From a bacterium (GTDB lineage: Bacteria; UBP15; UBA6099; JAJRTR01): a DNA stretch of 64,000 nucleotides. Shown here in pieces: positions 26,009 to 35,291 of this stretch (the first letter of the stretch is position 1; each line of letters begins with the position of its first letter). Under the pieces are notes generated by a model. It worked only from the letters and a program-made list of their open reading frames with translations. It was not told the origin of the DNA and did no database searches. The stretch spans positions 59,483 through 123,482 of the forward strand of contig JAJRTR010000111.1 of NCBI GenBank assembly GCA_024278215.1, read 5' to 3'. The position numbers were made by a program, and so were the translations under genes.

Positions 26009-29000
26009 ATGTTTCAATGTCGCCGCGTTGCTGTCGCGCTACTTGTGTTGCTCTCAATCGTCGCGGCGACACTTGCGCAGGCCGGCGACAGTACGCCTGT
26101 CGGCGAACTCGACAGCGTGCGCGGTCGTGTGATGGTGAGCCGCGCCGGGAGCGTACTGTGGGAAGACGCCGGCAACGGCGCGCTACTTTATAAGGGCGAT
26201 GTTGTGAAAACCCACTCGAGGTCGTCGGCAATGATAAGATTTGTCGACGGCAGTTTCCTCAAGCTTATGCCTGCAGGTAAAATCGTACTCGATCAGGTGA
26301 TTGAAACGACAGGTGTGTCGAGCAATGTCGTAAGCCTGAAGTCCGGCAAAATATGGGTGCAGGCAGGCAGCGACAACGATGTGAACAGGCTGCTTGTCGA
26401 GGCGGCCGGCTCGGTGATGGACACCACGGAAGGCGCGCTCTTTCTCGAGATCGAGCCCGGTCGCAGAAGGGCTTGCCTCGATGTGTTTTCCGGGAATGCT
26501 TCCCTGAGGTCGCTGGATAACCCCGAAGAAACAAGCACCCTCACAAAAAATCAGAGAACCATGCTCGAGGCGGACAACACCGGGTTCAACATCACCGATT
26601 TCGATAATGCTTTCAATACAGACAATGAGCAGTATTCATGTATCACCCCCTTGAAAAAGAAAGAGCCGGTTGTCGAAAAGAAGATTGAAGAGCAGCCCGG
26701 CAACGAACCCGAAGAACAAACAGAAGTAACGCTCCTGATCACGGGCAGAGCCGTAATTGAATTCGCCGGTGAAAAAGACAATCAGAATATTAGCGTTGTT
26801 GCCTTTAGTGAAGAAGGCGAAGAGTACATTTTAATCACGGGGCAGGCGACAATCACCTTCGAAGGCGAAGAAGCGCCGGCATCGGAAATGATGCAGGTTG
26901 TTGATTTTACAGAAACCGGATACGGCCCCGAAGAGGTGATAATCCAGGTTACCCGCCAGGCGACATTAACTTTCAGCGAAGGTGAAGAAGAAGAGGAAAC
27001 AGTAGTCACGGATAACGAAGGCACTGTGGTCTTCACGCCGGAATCATGCACGGCAAACGGGTACGAATGCGCAAGTGAACTTGACTGCTGTTCCGGGATA
27101 TGCTCCGGTAGTGTTTGCGCCGCGTCGGAAAGGTCTGTCCAGTATACGACAATTGTAGTTTCCTCACAGAGCAGTCTTTCGTTCAAATGCCAGGACGCGC
27201 CGACGATATCGGGCGTAAAAGTGGGCGGCGCATCGGCGGCCCGGGGAGATACCGTCGAGATAGAGGGCGGCGAATGCGAGACGGAAAAAAGCGTGAGCGC
27301 CGATTGGAGCGTGGCAAGCTGCGGCACGCTTAAAACCGAATTCAAAGCTTATGACTCGACCGGCGCGGTGCAGCAGACAGAATCCGGCAGCACATTCAAG
27401 ATTACTGCCGAAGCGTCGAAAGTCGAGATCAAGGCGACAGACGACGGCGGCGAATCAACATATAGTTTCAATGTCAAACTGAAAGAACATGAAAGCGTTT
27501 CGACACCGCCGGAAATAACCTCGTTGACTTATGCGGGCGAAACCATCGCCAACGGCGATTCCATCGACGTTACAATAGATTCCTGTGAAGAAGGCTCTTT
27601 CACAATGACAGGCACGGCGAAGTCGCGGTGCTGGGATATTTCATCCGTCAGCGTGACGCAGGACGGCGAAGCGCTGAGCGCGAGCGGTTTCACAGAATGG
27701 ACGGCCACAACGAAAGTCGCCGCGCAGGAAAAACAATCGGTTTTCATTGCAACCGTCACAGACTCGCGCGGAATTCCAAGCAGCGCATACAATTTAACCA
27801 TCAATTTCACCGTCGCTCCCGAGCTGCTCGAACCGCCGAAGATCGAGCAGGTCACTTATAACGAAACATCCGTATCACAGGGAGACACAGTCAGTGTTTC
27901 CTTCGACTCGTGCCAGGCGAAACAGGTGACACTCTCCGGCCAGGCATCCACGGCGTGTGGAACAATAAAGGAAATAAAGGCCACCAAAGACGGCGACAAC
28001 CTCTATACCAGCGGTGAGAGCGAATGGACAGCGGTGGACTCCATCTCGCCGACTGATGAAACCAAAGAGATAACGATCACTGCCGAAAACTCCAGCGGAC
28101 AAACCAGCGACGCCTTCATTTTTTCTGTCGAACCCGCAATAAATGTTTCACCGCCGGTCGCTGCTCTCGAAACGGTCAACAACACAACTATCGAGGATTT
28201 TTACTCGACGTTCAATGTCAACAAAAGCGATCTGGACAGCGGCAAGATGATAATCAAAGGAACCTCCGAAGCCGACACGTGCGAGATTCAGAAAGTCGAA
28301 ATATCACTCGATGACGCCGGCACATGGGAAGCAGTCGAGGGTACATATTCATGGACCTACGAGTTCACACCAAGCGAAGGTTCGTATAATGTCACCGCAC
28401 GCGCGGTCGACATCTTAGGCAACACCTCCGACGACTCGCAAACACTCGAACTCGTATACTCGCCCCTTAGCGACGAGGATATCGTTTTCAATGCCTTCGA
28501 AAAACTCATACAGGCATATCTCGACGAAGACAGCGCCGCTTTTATCGACCTGACTTCGCCGGATTATACCACCAACTACGACAGCGTCGAGGATGTGAAC
28601 CAGCTCGAGACTTCGCTGGACAACAAGTTCCAGGCAAACGAATATATATATCTCAGGTACGACATCGACTCGACAACCGTCACCGGCGACACCGCGAGAG
28701 TAGCTTTCCGCTGGGACAGCGACGTCTCTTCTTCCGGCTATTCACAGTACGGCGTATTCCAGTTTGCTAAAGAAGAAAACAGCTGGATGTTCTACACCGT
28801 CGAGGACGAAAATACTTTTTTGCGGTATACAAGCATTGTCGCGACGATCGATCTTACCTCCGGCGATACGGACCTTGTAGCAGACGAAGAAGACAGCACG
28901 GAAATAACAGCCGAGGTGCGCGACAGCGCGAAAAACTTTATCCGCGACGGCTCGATCGTTTATTTCCAGGTCAGCCCGTCGAACCTCGGTACCATAACAG

Positions 29001-29173
29001 CCTCGGCGGAAACTCTTAACGGCATAGCAAAGGCGACATTCACCGCGGGTAACGAATCGGGCTTTGCGGACATTACAGCCACTTCGGGCGATGTTACTTC
29101 GAGTAAAGTCGAGATCGAACTTCACTACGAACACGCGCCCTGTCCGCCGGATGATGTCGACTGCACACAATGA
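26009..29173 (+). CDS. Large exported FecR-domain protein with knottin-like and Ig modules
   Basis: A 1054-residue protein of unknown role. The signal peptide starts MFQCRRVAVALLVLLSIVAAT (ATG 26009; the frame opens at 25943 but lacks a signal there). A FecR domain spans about 30-185 (GELDSVRGRVMVSRAG, KTHSRSSAMIRFVDGS). An acidic region of about 235-400 has four repeats of a short beta segment (ITGRAVIEFAGE, ITGQATITFEGE and related). A cysteine-rich insert at 347-370 has the C-x6-C-x5-CC-x3-C-x4-C spacing of knottins. Then come three Ig-like repeats with paired cysteines, an NTF2/SnoaL-like domain (about 825-945) and a C-terminal invasin-type Big_1 domain. It overlaps the lipoprotein gene by four bases. 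Confidence 0.78.
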   Translation: MFQCRRVAVALLVLLSIVAATLAQAGDSTPVGELDSVRGRVMVSRAGSVLWEDAGNGALLYKGDVVKTHSRSSAMIRFVDGSFLKLMPAGKIVLDQVIETTGVSSNVVSLKSGKIWVQAGSDNDVNRLLVEAAGSVMDTTEGALFLEIEPGRRRACLDVFSGNASLRSLDNPEETSTLTKNQRTMLEADNTGFNITDFDNAFNTDNEQYSCITPLKKKEPVVEKKIEEQPGNEPEEQTEVTLLITGRAVIEFAGEKDNQNISVVAFSEEGEEYILITGQATITFEGEEAPASEMMQVVDFTETGYGPEEVIIQVTRQATLTFSEGEEEEETVVTDNEGTVVFTPESCTANGYECASELDCCSGICSGSVCAASERSVQYTTIVVSSQSSLSFKCQDAPTISGVKVGGASAARGDTVEIEGGECETEKSVSADWSVASCGTLKTEFKAYDSTGAVQQTESGSTFKITAEASKVEIKATDDGGESTYSFNVKLKEHESVSTPPEITSLTYAGETIANGDSIDVTIDSCEEGSFTMTGTAKSRCWDISSVSVTQDGEALSASGFTEWTATTKVAAQEKQSVFIATVTDSRGIPSSAYNLTINFTVAPELLEPPKIEQVTYNETSVSQGDTVSVSFDSCQAKQVTLSGQASTACGTIKEIKATKDGDNLYTSGESEWTAVDSISPTDETKEITITAENSSGQTSDAFIFSVEPAINVSPPVAALETVNNTTIEDFYSTFNVNKSDLDSGKMIIKGTSEADTCEIQKVEISLDDAGTWEAVEGTYSWTYEFTPSEGSYNVTARAVDILGNTSDDSQTLELVYSPLSDEDIVFNAFEKLIQAYLDEDSAAFIDLTSPDYTTNYDSVEDVNQLETSLDNKFQANEYIYLRYDIDSTTVTGDTARVAFRWDSDVSSSGYSQYGVFQFAKEENSWMFYTVEDENTFLRYTSIVATIDLTSGDTDLVADEEDSTEITAEVRDSAKNFIRDGSIVYFQVSPSNLGTITASAETLNGIAKATFTAGNESGFADITATSGDVTSSKVEIELHYEHAPCPPDDVDCTQ

Positions 29174-30855
29174 ATTCCTCAGGATTTCCATATAAGCCGT
29201 TTTTCAGGGTGATCGCCCTTGCTGTTCTTGTCGTCTTGTTTTCAGGATGCGGCGGAGGCGGCGGGGGCGGGACTGCCGTTGCTCCCACACCGCCTGCCAC
29301 CGGCGACCCGCCCGTTCAATCCAACTGGTCGCCCGCGAAAAACGCTTACGTCAATACCTCATCTTTTACTCTCACTTTTAATACGGACGAACCGGCAGTC
29401 TGCCGCTGGGCATCTGTCGATGTCGATTTCAGTGCCATGGCTTCGGCCTGCACGACGAGTTATACGCAAAGCCATAGCTGCGCGATCACAGGTCTGAGCG
29501 AGGGCGCCGCATACGTGTATGTCTCGTGCGCCGACAGCGAGGGCGACAGCGACACGAGCGCGACCAATGAGAATATTTCATATTCGGTCGACATGTCCGC
29601 ACCCTCGGTTGCAATCATACTGCCCGAAGCGGACAGCATAATCGATCTTTATGCACGCTCGTCGGACCTGCCCGTTGTCTCAGCCTCCTACAGCGACGAC
29701 AGGTCGGGTATTGACGTTACGTCGCTGAATGTCACCTTTACTGCCATGAACCGAACTATGTCCATAACCAACCTTTTCGGCAAAGACCCCTCGGCCAACA
29801 AGAGCGATTCGCGTACAGACGAATCCGTAAGCGACCCGCTCGCCAGAACATCCGTATCCGGCTTCGCCGCGGGCTCATTCACATCGCCTGCCGCCACATG
29901 GACTGTATCCCACACGGGAAACGGCAACACCCTAAACATACTGGAGGCCGGAAGCGACAGGATTGTCGTGTGGGACACGGCGGGAGCCGGCCTGTGGATA
30001 ATAAACGTTTCCGGCGGCGCGACCACCGAAGTCGTCCTCGGCGCATCGCCATCGTCGGTGGCCGTCTCGGCAGACTCCGGCAGACTCTACGCTGTGTTTC
30101 CCGGCGACACCCGCCTGCACGAATACAAGCTGTCCGATGGAAGCGCCGCAGGCACTTATGATCTGCCCGGCCAACCGGCATTGCTCGCACATAATGCGCT
30201 ACTTGACCGGCTATACATATCCTACGAATCGCGGCTCGAAATCGGCATATACGACTGCGCCGCCGCCTCTTTGTCCGCTGCTGTCACGGTCGCGGCGATT
30301 CCCGAAATACTGGCGGCATGGCCGGGCGGCGACGGTAACATATTGACAATCGCGGATTCGGGCGGCGACTACAAACTCTTTGAAATATCCGACGCCGGCA
30401 CAATCCTGCAATCCGTGTCCGTTACCCTCCAGATTCCAAAAGGCGTTATGGTGGATTCGGACAGCGGATATATCCTGGTTTCCGATTTTTCGTGGGAAAG
30501 AGTTGTTGCAGTTAATATGAGCACCGGCGCGACGACACAGATCACAGTCGGCAATGAACCGCGCAGAATATTCAAAGGCAGCGGCGGTACAGCCTATGTT
30601 GTGAATTCGGGAGACAGGACGATTACGCCGATAGACATGAACACGCTTACAACAGGTGGAGACATCGCCCCGGCCGCGCCCCCCGTTGACGGTGTTTGCT
30701 TAAGCGCAACAGGAGAATGCTATCTCGTCGAAGATGTCTGGGACATTTCGACACAGGTTTCCGTCACAATTACCGCATCTGTGGATGACGCCGCGGGAAA
30801 TACCGGAGACGGCTCCGTCAAAATATACGTGAATCCGCCTGTGCCGGGAGAATGA
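29170..30855 (+). CDS. Lipoprotein with beta-propeller-like repeats
   Basis: A 561-residue protein. The N-terminus has a basic, hydrophobic signal and a lipobox LFSGC (Cys at residue 27), followed by a six- to seven-glycine linker, which is usual for outer-membrane lipoproteins. An Ig/fibronectin-like region follows (about 45-145). The C-terminal half has repeated beta segments of NHL/YVTN type (VVWDTAGAGLWIINVS, VAVSADSGRLYAV, YILVSDFSWERVVAVNM, AYVVNSGDRTITPIDM). Propellers of this type bind proteins or glycans. Its ATG overlaps the stop of the large FecR protein (ATGA), so the two are co-translated and probably form one surface complex. Confidence 0.82.
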   Translation: MNSSGFPYKPFFRVIALAVLVVLFSGCGGGGGGGTAVAPTPPATGDPPVQSNWSPAKNAYVNTSSFTLTFNTDEPAVCRWASVDVDFSAMASACTTSYTQSHSCAITGLSEGAAYVYVSCADSEGDSDTSATNENISYSVDMSAPSVAIILPEADSIIDLYARSSDLPVVSASYSDDRSGIDVTSLNVTFTAMNRTMSITNLFGKDPSANKSDSRTDESVSDPLARTSVSGFAAGSFTSPAATWTVSHTGNGNTLNILEAGSDRIVVWDTAGAGLWIINVSGGATTEVVLGASPSSVAVSADSGRLYAVFPGDTRLHEYKLSDGSAAGTYDLPGQPALLAHNALLDRLYISYESRLEIGIYDCAAASLSAAVTVAAIPEILAAWPGGDGNILTIADSGGDYKLFEISDAGTILQSVSVTLQIPKGVMVDSDSGYILVSDFSWERVVAVNMSTGATTQITVGNEPRRIFKGSGGTAYVVNSGDRTITPIDMNTLTTGGDIAPAAPPVDGVCLSATGECYLVEDVWDISTQVSVTITASVDDAAGNTGDGSVKIYVNPPVPGE

Positions 30856-30957
30856 GTGTCCGGCGTTTTTCAAGGCGGCGGACGCGGATGCGCCACAGGG
30901 TATTGACCGGGCACAAAGCTGCGGCTTGCCTGTAATCCGGTATCAAACAGTATTCCT

Positions 30958-32115
30958 TCAGGTCAGTGGTCCTGACCATGTGAAATTCCTGTCGCTGATC
31001 TTCCCGAATAGCCTCGCTGCCGCGAGGCCATAGTACGCTTTTTCGCACAATTCGAACCAGCGGCTGCACCGTTTATCGTGCGGACGAACGCACGTCTGAA
31101 TATAGCCGCCGGAGTACACGTCATAAATGTTGTAGCCACCCGGATAGTCCATGGTGGCGGCTGTCTCGACAAAAGGAACGGTTTTTCCGCCGCCCCGCCT
31201 CAGTATCCGTTTATTTGCGTGAGTGTGTGCATAAAAAACACCGGCGACTGTCGGGTGCGCGTCTATGATCCCGAGGAACCTGCCGACACGGTTCACGAAT
31301 GAGCGTTCGATGCTCCGCAGCGGTGGATTGTGCAGGTAAACAAAGACCGGCATGTGTGCCATACGCTTCATTTCTTTCTCGAACCATTCGAGCTCGGCCA
31401 CCGGAAAAGTTGTGTATCCTGATTTCGGATGGATGCAATCGAGCAACAGGAATCCGCAGCCTTTGTGCTCGAACGACTGCCAACCATCGCGCACGCCGAA
31501 AGTGTTTCTGAAATAATCTTCGCGCATCCCGCCCGCCCGGTCGTGATTGCCCCTGATGATGTAATACGGATGTTCGAGCGAGTCCATAATTTCTTTCGAG
31601 CGGCGGATATTCCGCTCGGTATGATCGGTCACGAGGTCGCCCTTGACGATGATGAAATCCAGCTCGAGTTCATTCAATTCCCTGACGACAGCTTCATTTG
31701 TGTATTGCCAGAAGGGAACACCGTCTATGTCGAGCTTGAGGCCCGGCGTGAGCGGCAGCCACTTGAGGCCGGGAAGTATGATCAGCCCGTATATTTCTTC
31801 GCCGACATGAATATCGTTTATTGTCGCAAACCGGAACCTGAACCGGCCACCCGGTTTTTTCAGAGTATCGAACGCGCCCTTATAAACTGTGCCGCCGCCT
31901 GCGCTGATCTGAAATTTATAAGCCGCGCCGGCAACAAGTCCGTCGAACGCGGCAAGGTAGTGCCTGCCGTTCACAACTTCCACGCGTGCGCTGAGTTTCT
32001 TATTGTCAACAGGGGATGAACACGACGCAACGAAATCGGCGGGCCTGTCCGCGCGCCAGTTTACGCGCGCACCGCGCTCGGACACCGTGACGATCTCGAC
32101 ATTGCTGATTTTCAT
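30958..32115 (-). CDS. Calcineurin-like metallophosphoesterase with N-terminal Fn3-like domain
   Basis: A 385-residue protein with no signal peptide. Residues about 1-90 look like the purple-acid-phosphatase type Fn3 domain (VEIVTVSERGARVNWRADRPA). The catalytic domain carries the five metal motifs: NDIHVG, VKGDLVTD, RGNHDRAG, VYLHNPP and AHTHANKR. It should hydrolyse a phosphomonoester or diester with a two-metal centre. The substrate is unknown. The gene is convergent with the lipoprotein gene and follows the alpha/beta hydrolase by 60 bases on the same strand. Confidence 0.88.
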   Translation of the reverse strand: MKISNVEIVTVSERGARVNWRADRPADFVASCSSPVDNKKLSARVEVVNGRHYLAAFDGLVAGAAYKFQISAGGGTVYKGAFDTLKKPGGRFRFRFATINDIHVGEEIYGLIILPGLKWLPLTPGLKLDIDGVPFWQYTNEAVVRELNELELDFIIVKGDLVTDHTERNIRRSKEIMDSLEHPYYIIRGNHDRAGGMREDYFRNTFGVRDGWQSFEHKGCGFLLLDCIHPKSGYTTFPVAELEWFEKEMKRMAHMPVFVYLHNPPLRSIERSFVNRVGRFLGIIDAHPTVAGVFYAHTHANKRILRRGGGKTVPFVETAATMDYPGGYNIYDVYSGGYIQTCVRPHDKRCSRWFELCEKAYYGLAAARLFGKISDRNFTWSGPLT

Positions 32116-32175
32116 AATATTTGTAACCGGGCACGAATGAAATCACTGGTAAAAAGTATGAATTATTTGTAAATG

Positions 32176-33978
32176 CTACTTGAGAACCTCTTTGATGTCC
32201 TTGAACACTGTAGTGTTTTCAGATAATGAATTTCTGCCCGTTGAAACCTTATCGCTGAGATAAATCTTCAGGCCGTCCCTTTCGGGTTCGGAAGCAACAT
32301 AGTCGATCCATTGTGTCATGGCTGGGAAGTCGGGCCGGGCGGATAAGTTCTCCATCAATTTAACATTTGCCGATTCGTGATCGCCCGGAAAGACCACGAG
32401 TTTGTCGATTCTTTTGTCGTATACCGAGGCAATGTATGCAAGCGACGGACTCATCAGCCCTTTTGCGGCCACGATGATCTCGAACGAAGCGTTGCCTTCG
32501 CCTTGTTTCCCGGCTGCTACCGGTGATAGCACCTGCTCGGTGAAGTCTATCGCGCGGCGGATGTCAAAGGTCGTCTGGAGCATAGCGTCCGCGGTAGTAA
32601 CGGCATATTTTGAAATGAACGATCTGCCGTCCACCGCCCTGCCGCCATGATATTCGAGATCGAAAGCGACAAACATATACCCGGCGTCCGTTGCGGCTTT
32701 CATCATTTCTTCCGCTTCGTTTTTGTCGCCGTTCACTTCATGCACATAGATCACCGCTCCCTTTAAAGCAGACGTGCGGTCGCCGATCACAGCATGGCCG
32801 GTCACCTTTTTATCGTGCGTGCTGAGGAACACAAAGTCTGTTGCACCGTCGATAAAAGCTGTCGTTGACGCACCGTCCGGTACCAGCGGCAGAAACGATT
32901 CATAGGCGAAAAGATCATAAAGCGGAATAGCTGTCCGGGGCGGGGGTAGCGGCTTCTTGCGTTTCATATTGAAAGGTTTGGTATTGTTCCCGAGCACCTG
33001 CGCGCCGATCTTGGCCGGGTCTTTGTCGCCGATAAGATAATCGTTGAAAAACTTGTCGATATACGGGTAAGCATTATCGAACCCCAGGTCGTGGTCTTCG
33101 TTGAACCAGACAATTATCTTTGGTTCCTTCAGGCGATTATAAAGGAGTTTGTTCGAGCCGGGATTAACGAGTATGTCGTGCTTCGCATTCAACATGAGCA
33201 CGGGCCGTGGAGAAATCAACTGCGCCAGATTTATCGGGTCCGCAGGTGCGACAACACGCCTGAACAACTTTATATCAAGCGGATGCGCACCCTTTCTTAA
33301 TCCAAGCGCCTCCGCCACGACGCTGTGTTTAAGAAGGTATCCCCAGTCCGCGCCGCCGACCGCCAGTGCTACGGCCCTGAGTCGCGGCTCCTCCGCCGCC
33401 AGCGCGGCACCGATTATTCCACCCATAGAACCGCCGATGTAGCCCACCCTGTGGATGTTTATATCGTCCCGCTGTCCCATGAAATCTATTCCGCGCTTGT
33501 AATCTATCACTGTCTGGATCATTGCGTCGCGCGACGAATACGGCAACTTCGAGTACATATCTTTGCCCGGCACTTTCCTGTCGCCGTGGTATTCGGGATC
33601 GAGCGCCATAGCGGCGCAGCCCTTCGCGCTGAGCTGCTCGACCGCCTGGAACAGCATGTTCTTGCTACCGCCGTATCCCGACATGAGAACAACCAGCGGA
33701 TACGGTTTATCGCCCTTCGCGGGCAATGAATAATAACCGGGAACCCGCTTGTCGTGCCTGCTGTCGATCTCGAAGTAGTAGACAGTATACGCATCAGTTT
33801 TTTTGTGAACCTTCTGCGTCGCGTTCAGCGGAAGGTCGGTGTCGTAGGCATAGAACTGATCGATAGGCCACGTATTCCGACTGTTGCTGTTTGCAAGCAA
33901 CGGCCCACATGCGAACAGGTTAGTGAGAAACAGTGTGCTTATCAGCAAAAAGACTTTAGTAAAATATTTACGGTTCAT
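32176..33978 (-). CDS. Exported protein with two tandem alpha/beta-hydrolase-like domains
   Basis: A 600-residue protein. A signal-like N-terminus (FTKVFLLISTLFLTNLFACG) may be a lipoprotein signal, but the box is atypical. The first domain (about 50-325) has VVLMSGYGGSKN, DPEYHGDR and the nucleophile elbow IGGSMGG, with a late Asp (AKHDI) and His (NEDHD), so it is probably catalytic. The second domain (about 355-590) repeats the architecture (VIYVHEVNG, DLEYHGG, TTADAMLQTTFDIRRAIDF) but has AAKGLMS where GxSxG should be, so it looks inactive. ATG 33978 with GGAGAAAA upstream is preferred over 34005. Substrate (acetyl ester, peptide) unknown. Confidence 0.85.
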   Translation of the reverse strand: MNRKYFTKVFLLISTLFLTNLFACGPLLANSNSRNTWPIDQFYAYDTDLPLNATQKVHKKTDAYTVYYFEIDSRHDKRVPGYYSLPAKGDKPYPLVVLMSGYGGSKNMLFQAVEQLSAKGCAAMALDPEYHGDRKVPGKDMYSKLPYSSRDAMIQTVIDYKRGIDFMGQRDDINIHRVGYIGGSMGGIIGAALAAEEPRLRAVALAVGGADWGYLLKHSVVAEALGLRKGAHPLDIKLFRRVVAPADPINLAQLISPRPVLMLNAKHDILVNPGSNKLLYNRLKEPKIIVWFNEDHDLGFDNAYPYIDKFFNDYLIGDKDPAKIGAQVLGNNTKPFNMKRKKPLPPPRTAIPLYDLFAYESFLPLVPDGASTTAFIDGATDFVFLSTHDKKVTGHAVIGDRTSALKGAVIYVHEVNGDKNEAEEMMKAATDAGYMFVAFDLEYHGGRAVDGRSFISKYAVTTADAMLQTTFDIRRAIDFTEQVLSPVAAGKQGEGNASFEIIVAAKGLMSPSLAYIASVYDKRIDKLVVFPGDHESANVKLMENLSARPDFPAMTQWIDYVASEPERDGLKIYLSDKVSTGRNSLSENTTVFKDIKEVLK

Positions 33979-34048
33979 TTTTCTCCATTCGTTTATAAGG
34001 CTCAAGGGATATTATACATTTTCAGGTGAAGTTATTTCCACAGGCACT

Positions 34049-34074
34049 AACCCGGCTATGACGGGTTTTTTTTT
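34049..34074 (+). terminator. Plus-strand Rho-independent terminator between two minus-strand genes
   Basis: AACCCG (34049-34054) and CGGGTT (34062-34067) form a short stem followed by a run of T to 34074. The U-run is on the plus strand, opposite to hemW and the hydrolase, so it cannot end hemW. It would only act on plus-strand RNA, for example a divergent transcript from the hydrolase promoter region. Confidence 0.5.
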
Positions 34075-34086
34075 GCTGTCGAAAAA

Positions 34087-35247
34087 TCAGCAGACTATCA
34101 AACTGAAAATCGAATTGCTGATGAATGTGTGTTCGGGCGCGAGGCGGTACGAATTCCTGCCTGTAGCAATCACAAGGCCCTGCCGTTCCAACCCGGCGAG
34201 GTCTGTGCCGAGTTCGCTGATCTCGCGATGGGAGAAGGCGTCCGTGAAACGGTCGAGCTCGACGCCGGCTGTTGTGCGCAGCGCCATGACGGCGAGTTCG
34301 CGGAGCGCGCGGCGCGCGGCGAGCCTCTCGCCGCCCTCGCGCGGCAGCCGGCCGGCCCTGATCCTGCCGACATAAGTTTTCATGTCGGACACGTTTTTAT
34401 ATCTCGAGCCGTCGACGTACGATGAAGCGGCGAGTCCCGCGCCGATGTATTCCACGGCGGTCCAGTAGGTGAGGTTGTGGCGGCACTCGCGGCCCGGCGC
34501 TGCAAAGTTTGAAATTTCATACCTTTTATAGCCGGCGTTTTCGAGCTTTTCAAGCGCCGCATAGTACATGTCGGCCTGTAACTCGGTATCGGGCTCCGGG
34601 AATTCACCGGATTGAATCGACTGCCGTAAAGGTGTTCCAGGCGGTATTTCGAGGCAGTAGATTGAGATGTGATCGGCGGAAAGAGTTATTGCGCGGTCGA
34701 GTGTTATAAGCCAGTGAGACGCAGTCTGTCCGGGCAGTCCGTAGATCAGGTCGAGAGCGACCGCGCCGAACCCGGCGGCGGTCGCCGCGTGCACGAAACG
34801 CTCAGCATCCGCTGAAGTGTGCAGCCTTCCAAGCAGCGCGAGTTCTCTGTCGTCGAGAGATTGAACACCGATTGATAACCTGTTGATCCCGGCGGCGTGA
34901 ATCTGCGAAAACCATTCGGCGGGTTTTGTGACGGAACCGGGATTCGCTTCGATGGAAACTTCCGCGCCGTCTTCTATGCCGAACAGGTCTTTGACACAAT
35001 CTATTATGGTTTTTATTTCCCTGTTGCGCATAAGCGAAGGGGTGCCGCCGCCGAAAAAGATTGTACTGAAACTTCGGCCTCTGAATTCATGCGAAAAGGA
35101 AAGCAGTCGAAGTTCATGTGAGAGCGCGTTGATGTATGCGGTTATTTCCTTACGGGACGCCGCGGGTGAAGAAACGAAATCGCAGTATGCGCATTTCCTT
35201 ATGCAGAAAGGGAAGTGGATGTAAAGAGATAATGGCGGCGTGTTCAT
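34087..35247 (-). CDS. hemW: HemW-like radical SAM heme chaperone
   Basis: A 386-residue radical-SAM protein. The cluster motif is CIRKCAYC (residues 15-22, CxxxCxxC). GGGTPS and the SAM-binding EANPGS follow, then NRLSIGVQS, DLIYGLPGQT and the C-terminal HemW signature RHNLTYW. HemW resembles coproporphyrinogen oxidase HemN, but its family binds and inserts heme. The extra motif and missing second cysteine region favour HemW over HemN. lepA precedes it on the same strand, a very common synteny. Confidence 0.94.
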   Translation of the reverse strand: MNTPPLSLYIHFPFCIRKCAYCDFVSSPAASRKEITAYINALSHELRLLSFSHEFRGRSFSTIFFGGGTPSLMRNREIKTIIDCVKDLFGIEDGAEVSIEANPGSVTKPAEWFSQIHAAGINRLSIGVQSLDDRELALLGRLHTSADAERFVHAATAAGFGAVALDLIYGLPGQTASHWLITLDRAITLSADHISIYCLEIPPGTPLRQSIQSGEFPEPDTELQADMYYAALEKLENAGYKRYEISNFAAPGRECRHNLTYWTAVEYIGAGLAASSYVDGSRYKNVSDMKTYVGRIRAGRLPREGGERLAARRALRELAVMALRTTAGVELDRFTDAFSHREISELGTDLAGLERQGLVIATGRNSYRLAPEHTFISNSIFSLIVC

Positions 35248-35291
35248 ATCGTAATAATTACTGAACTACTGTGTTTGTTAAATGTATTGTG

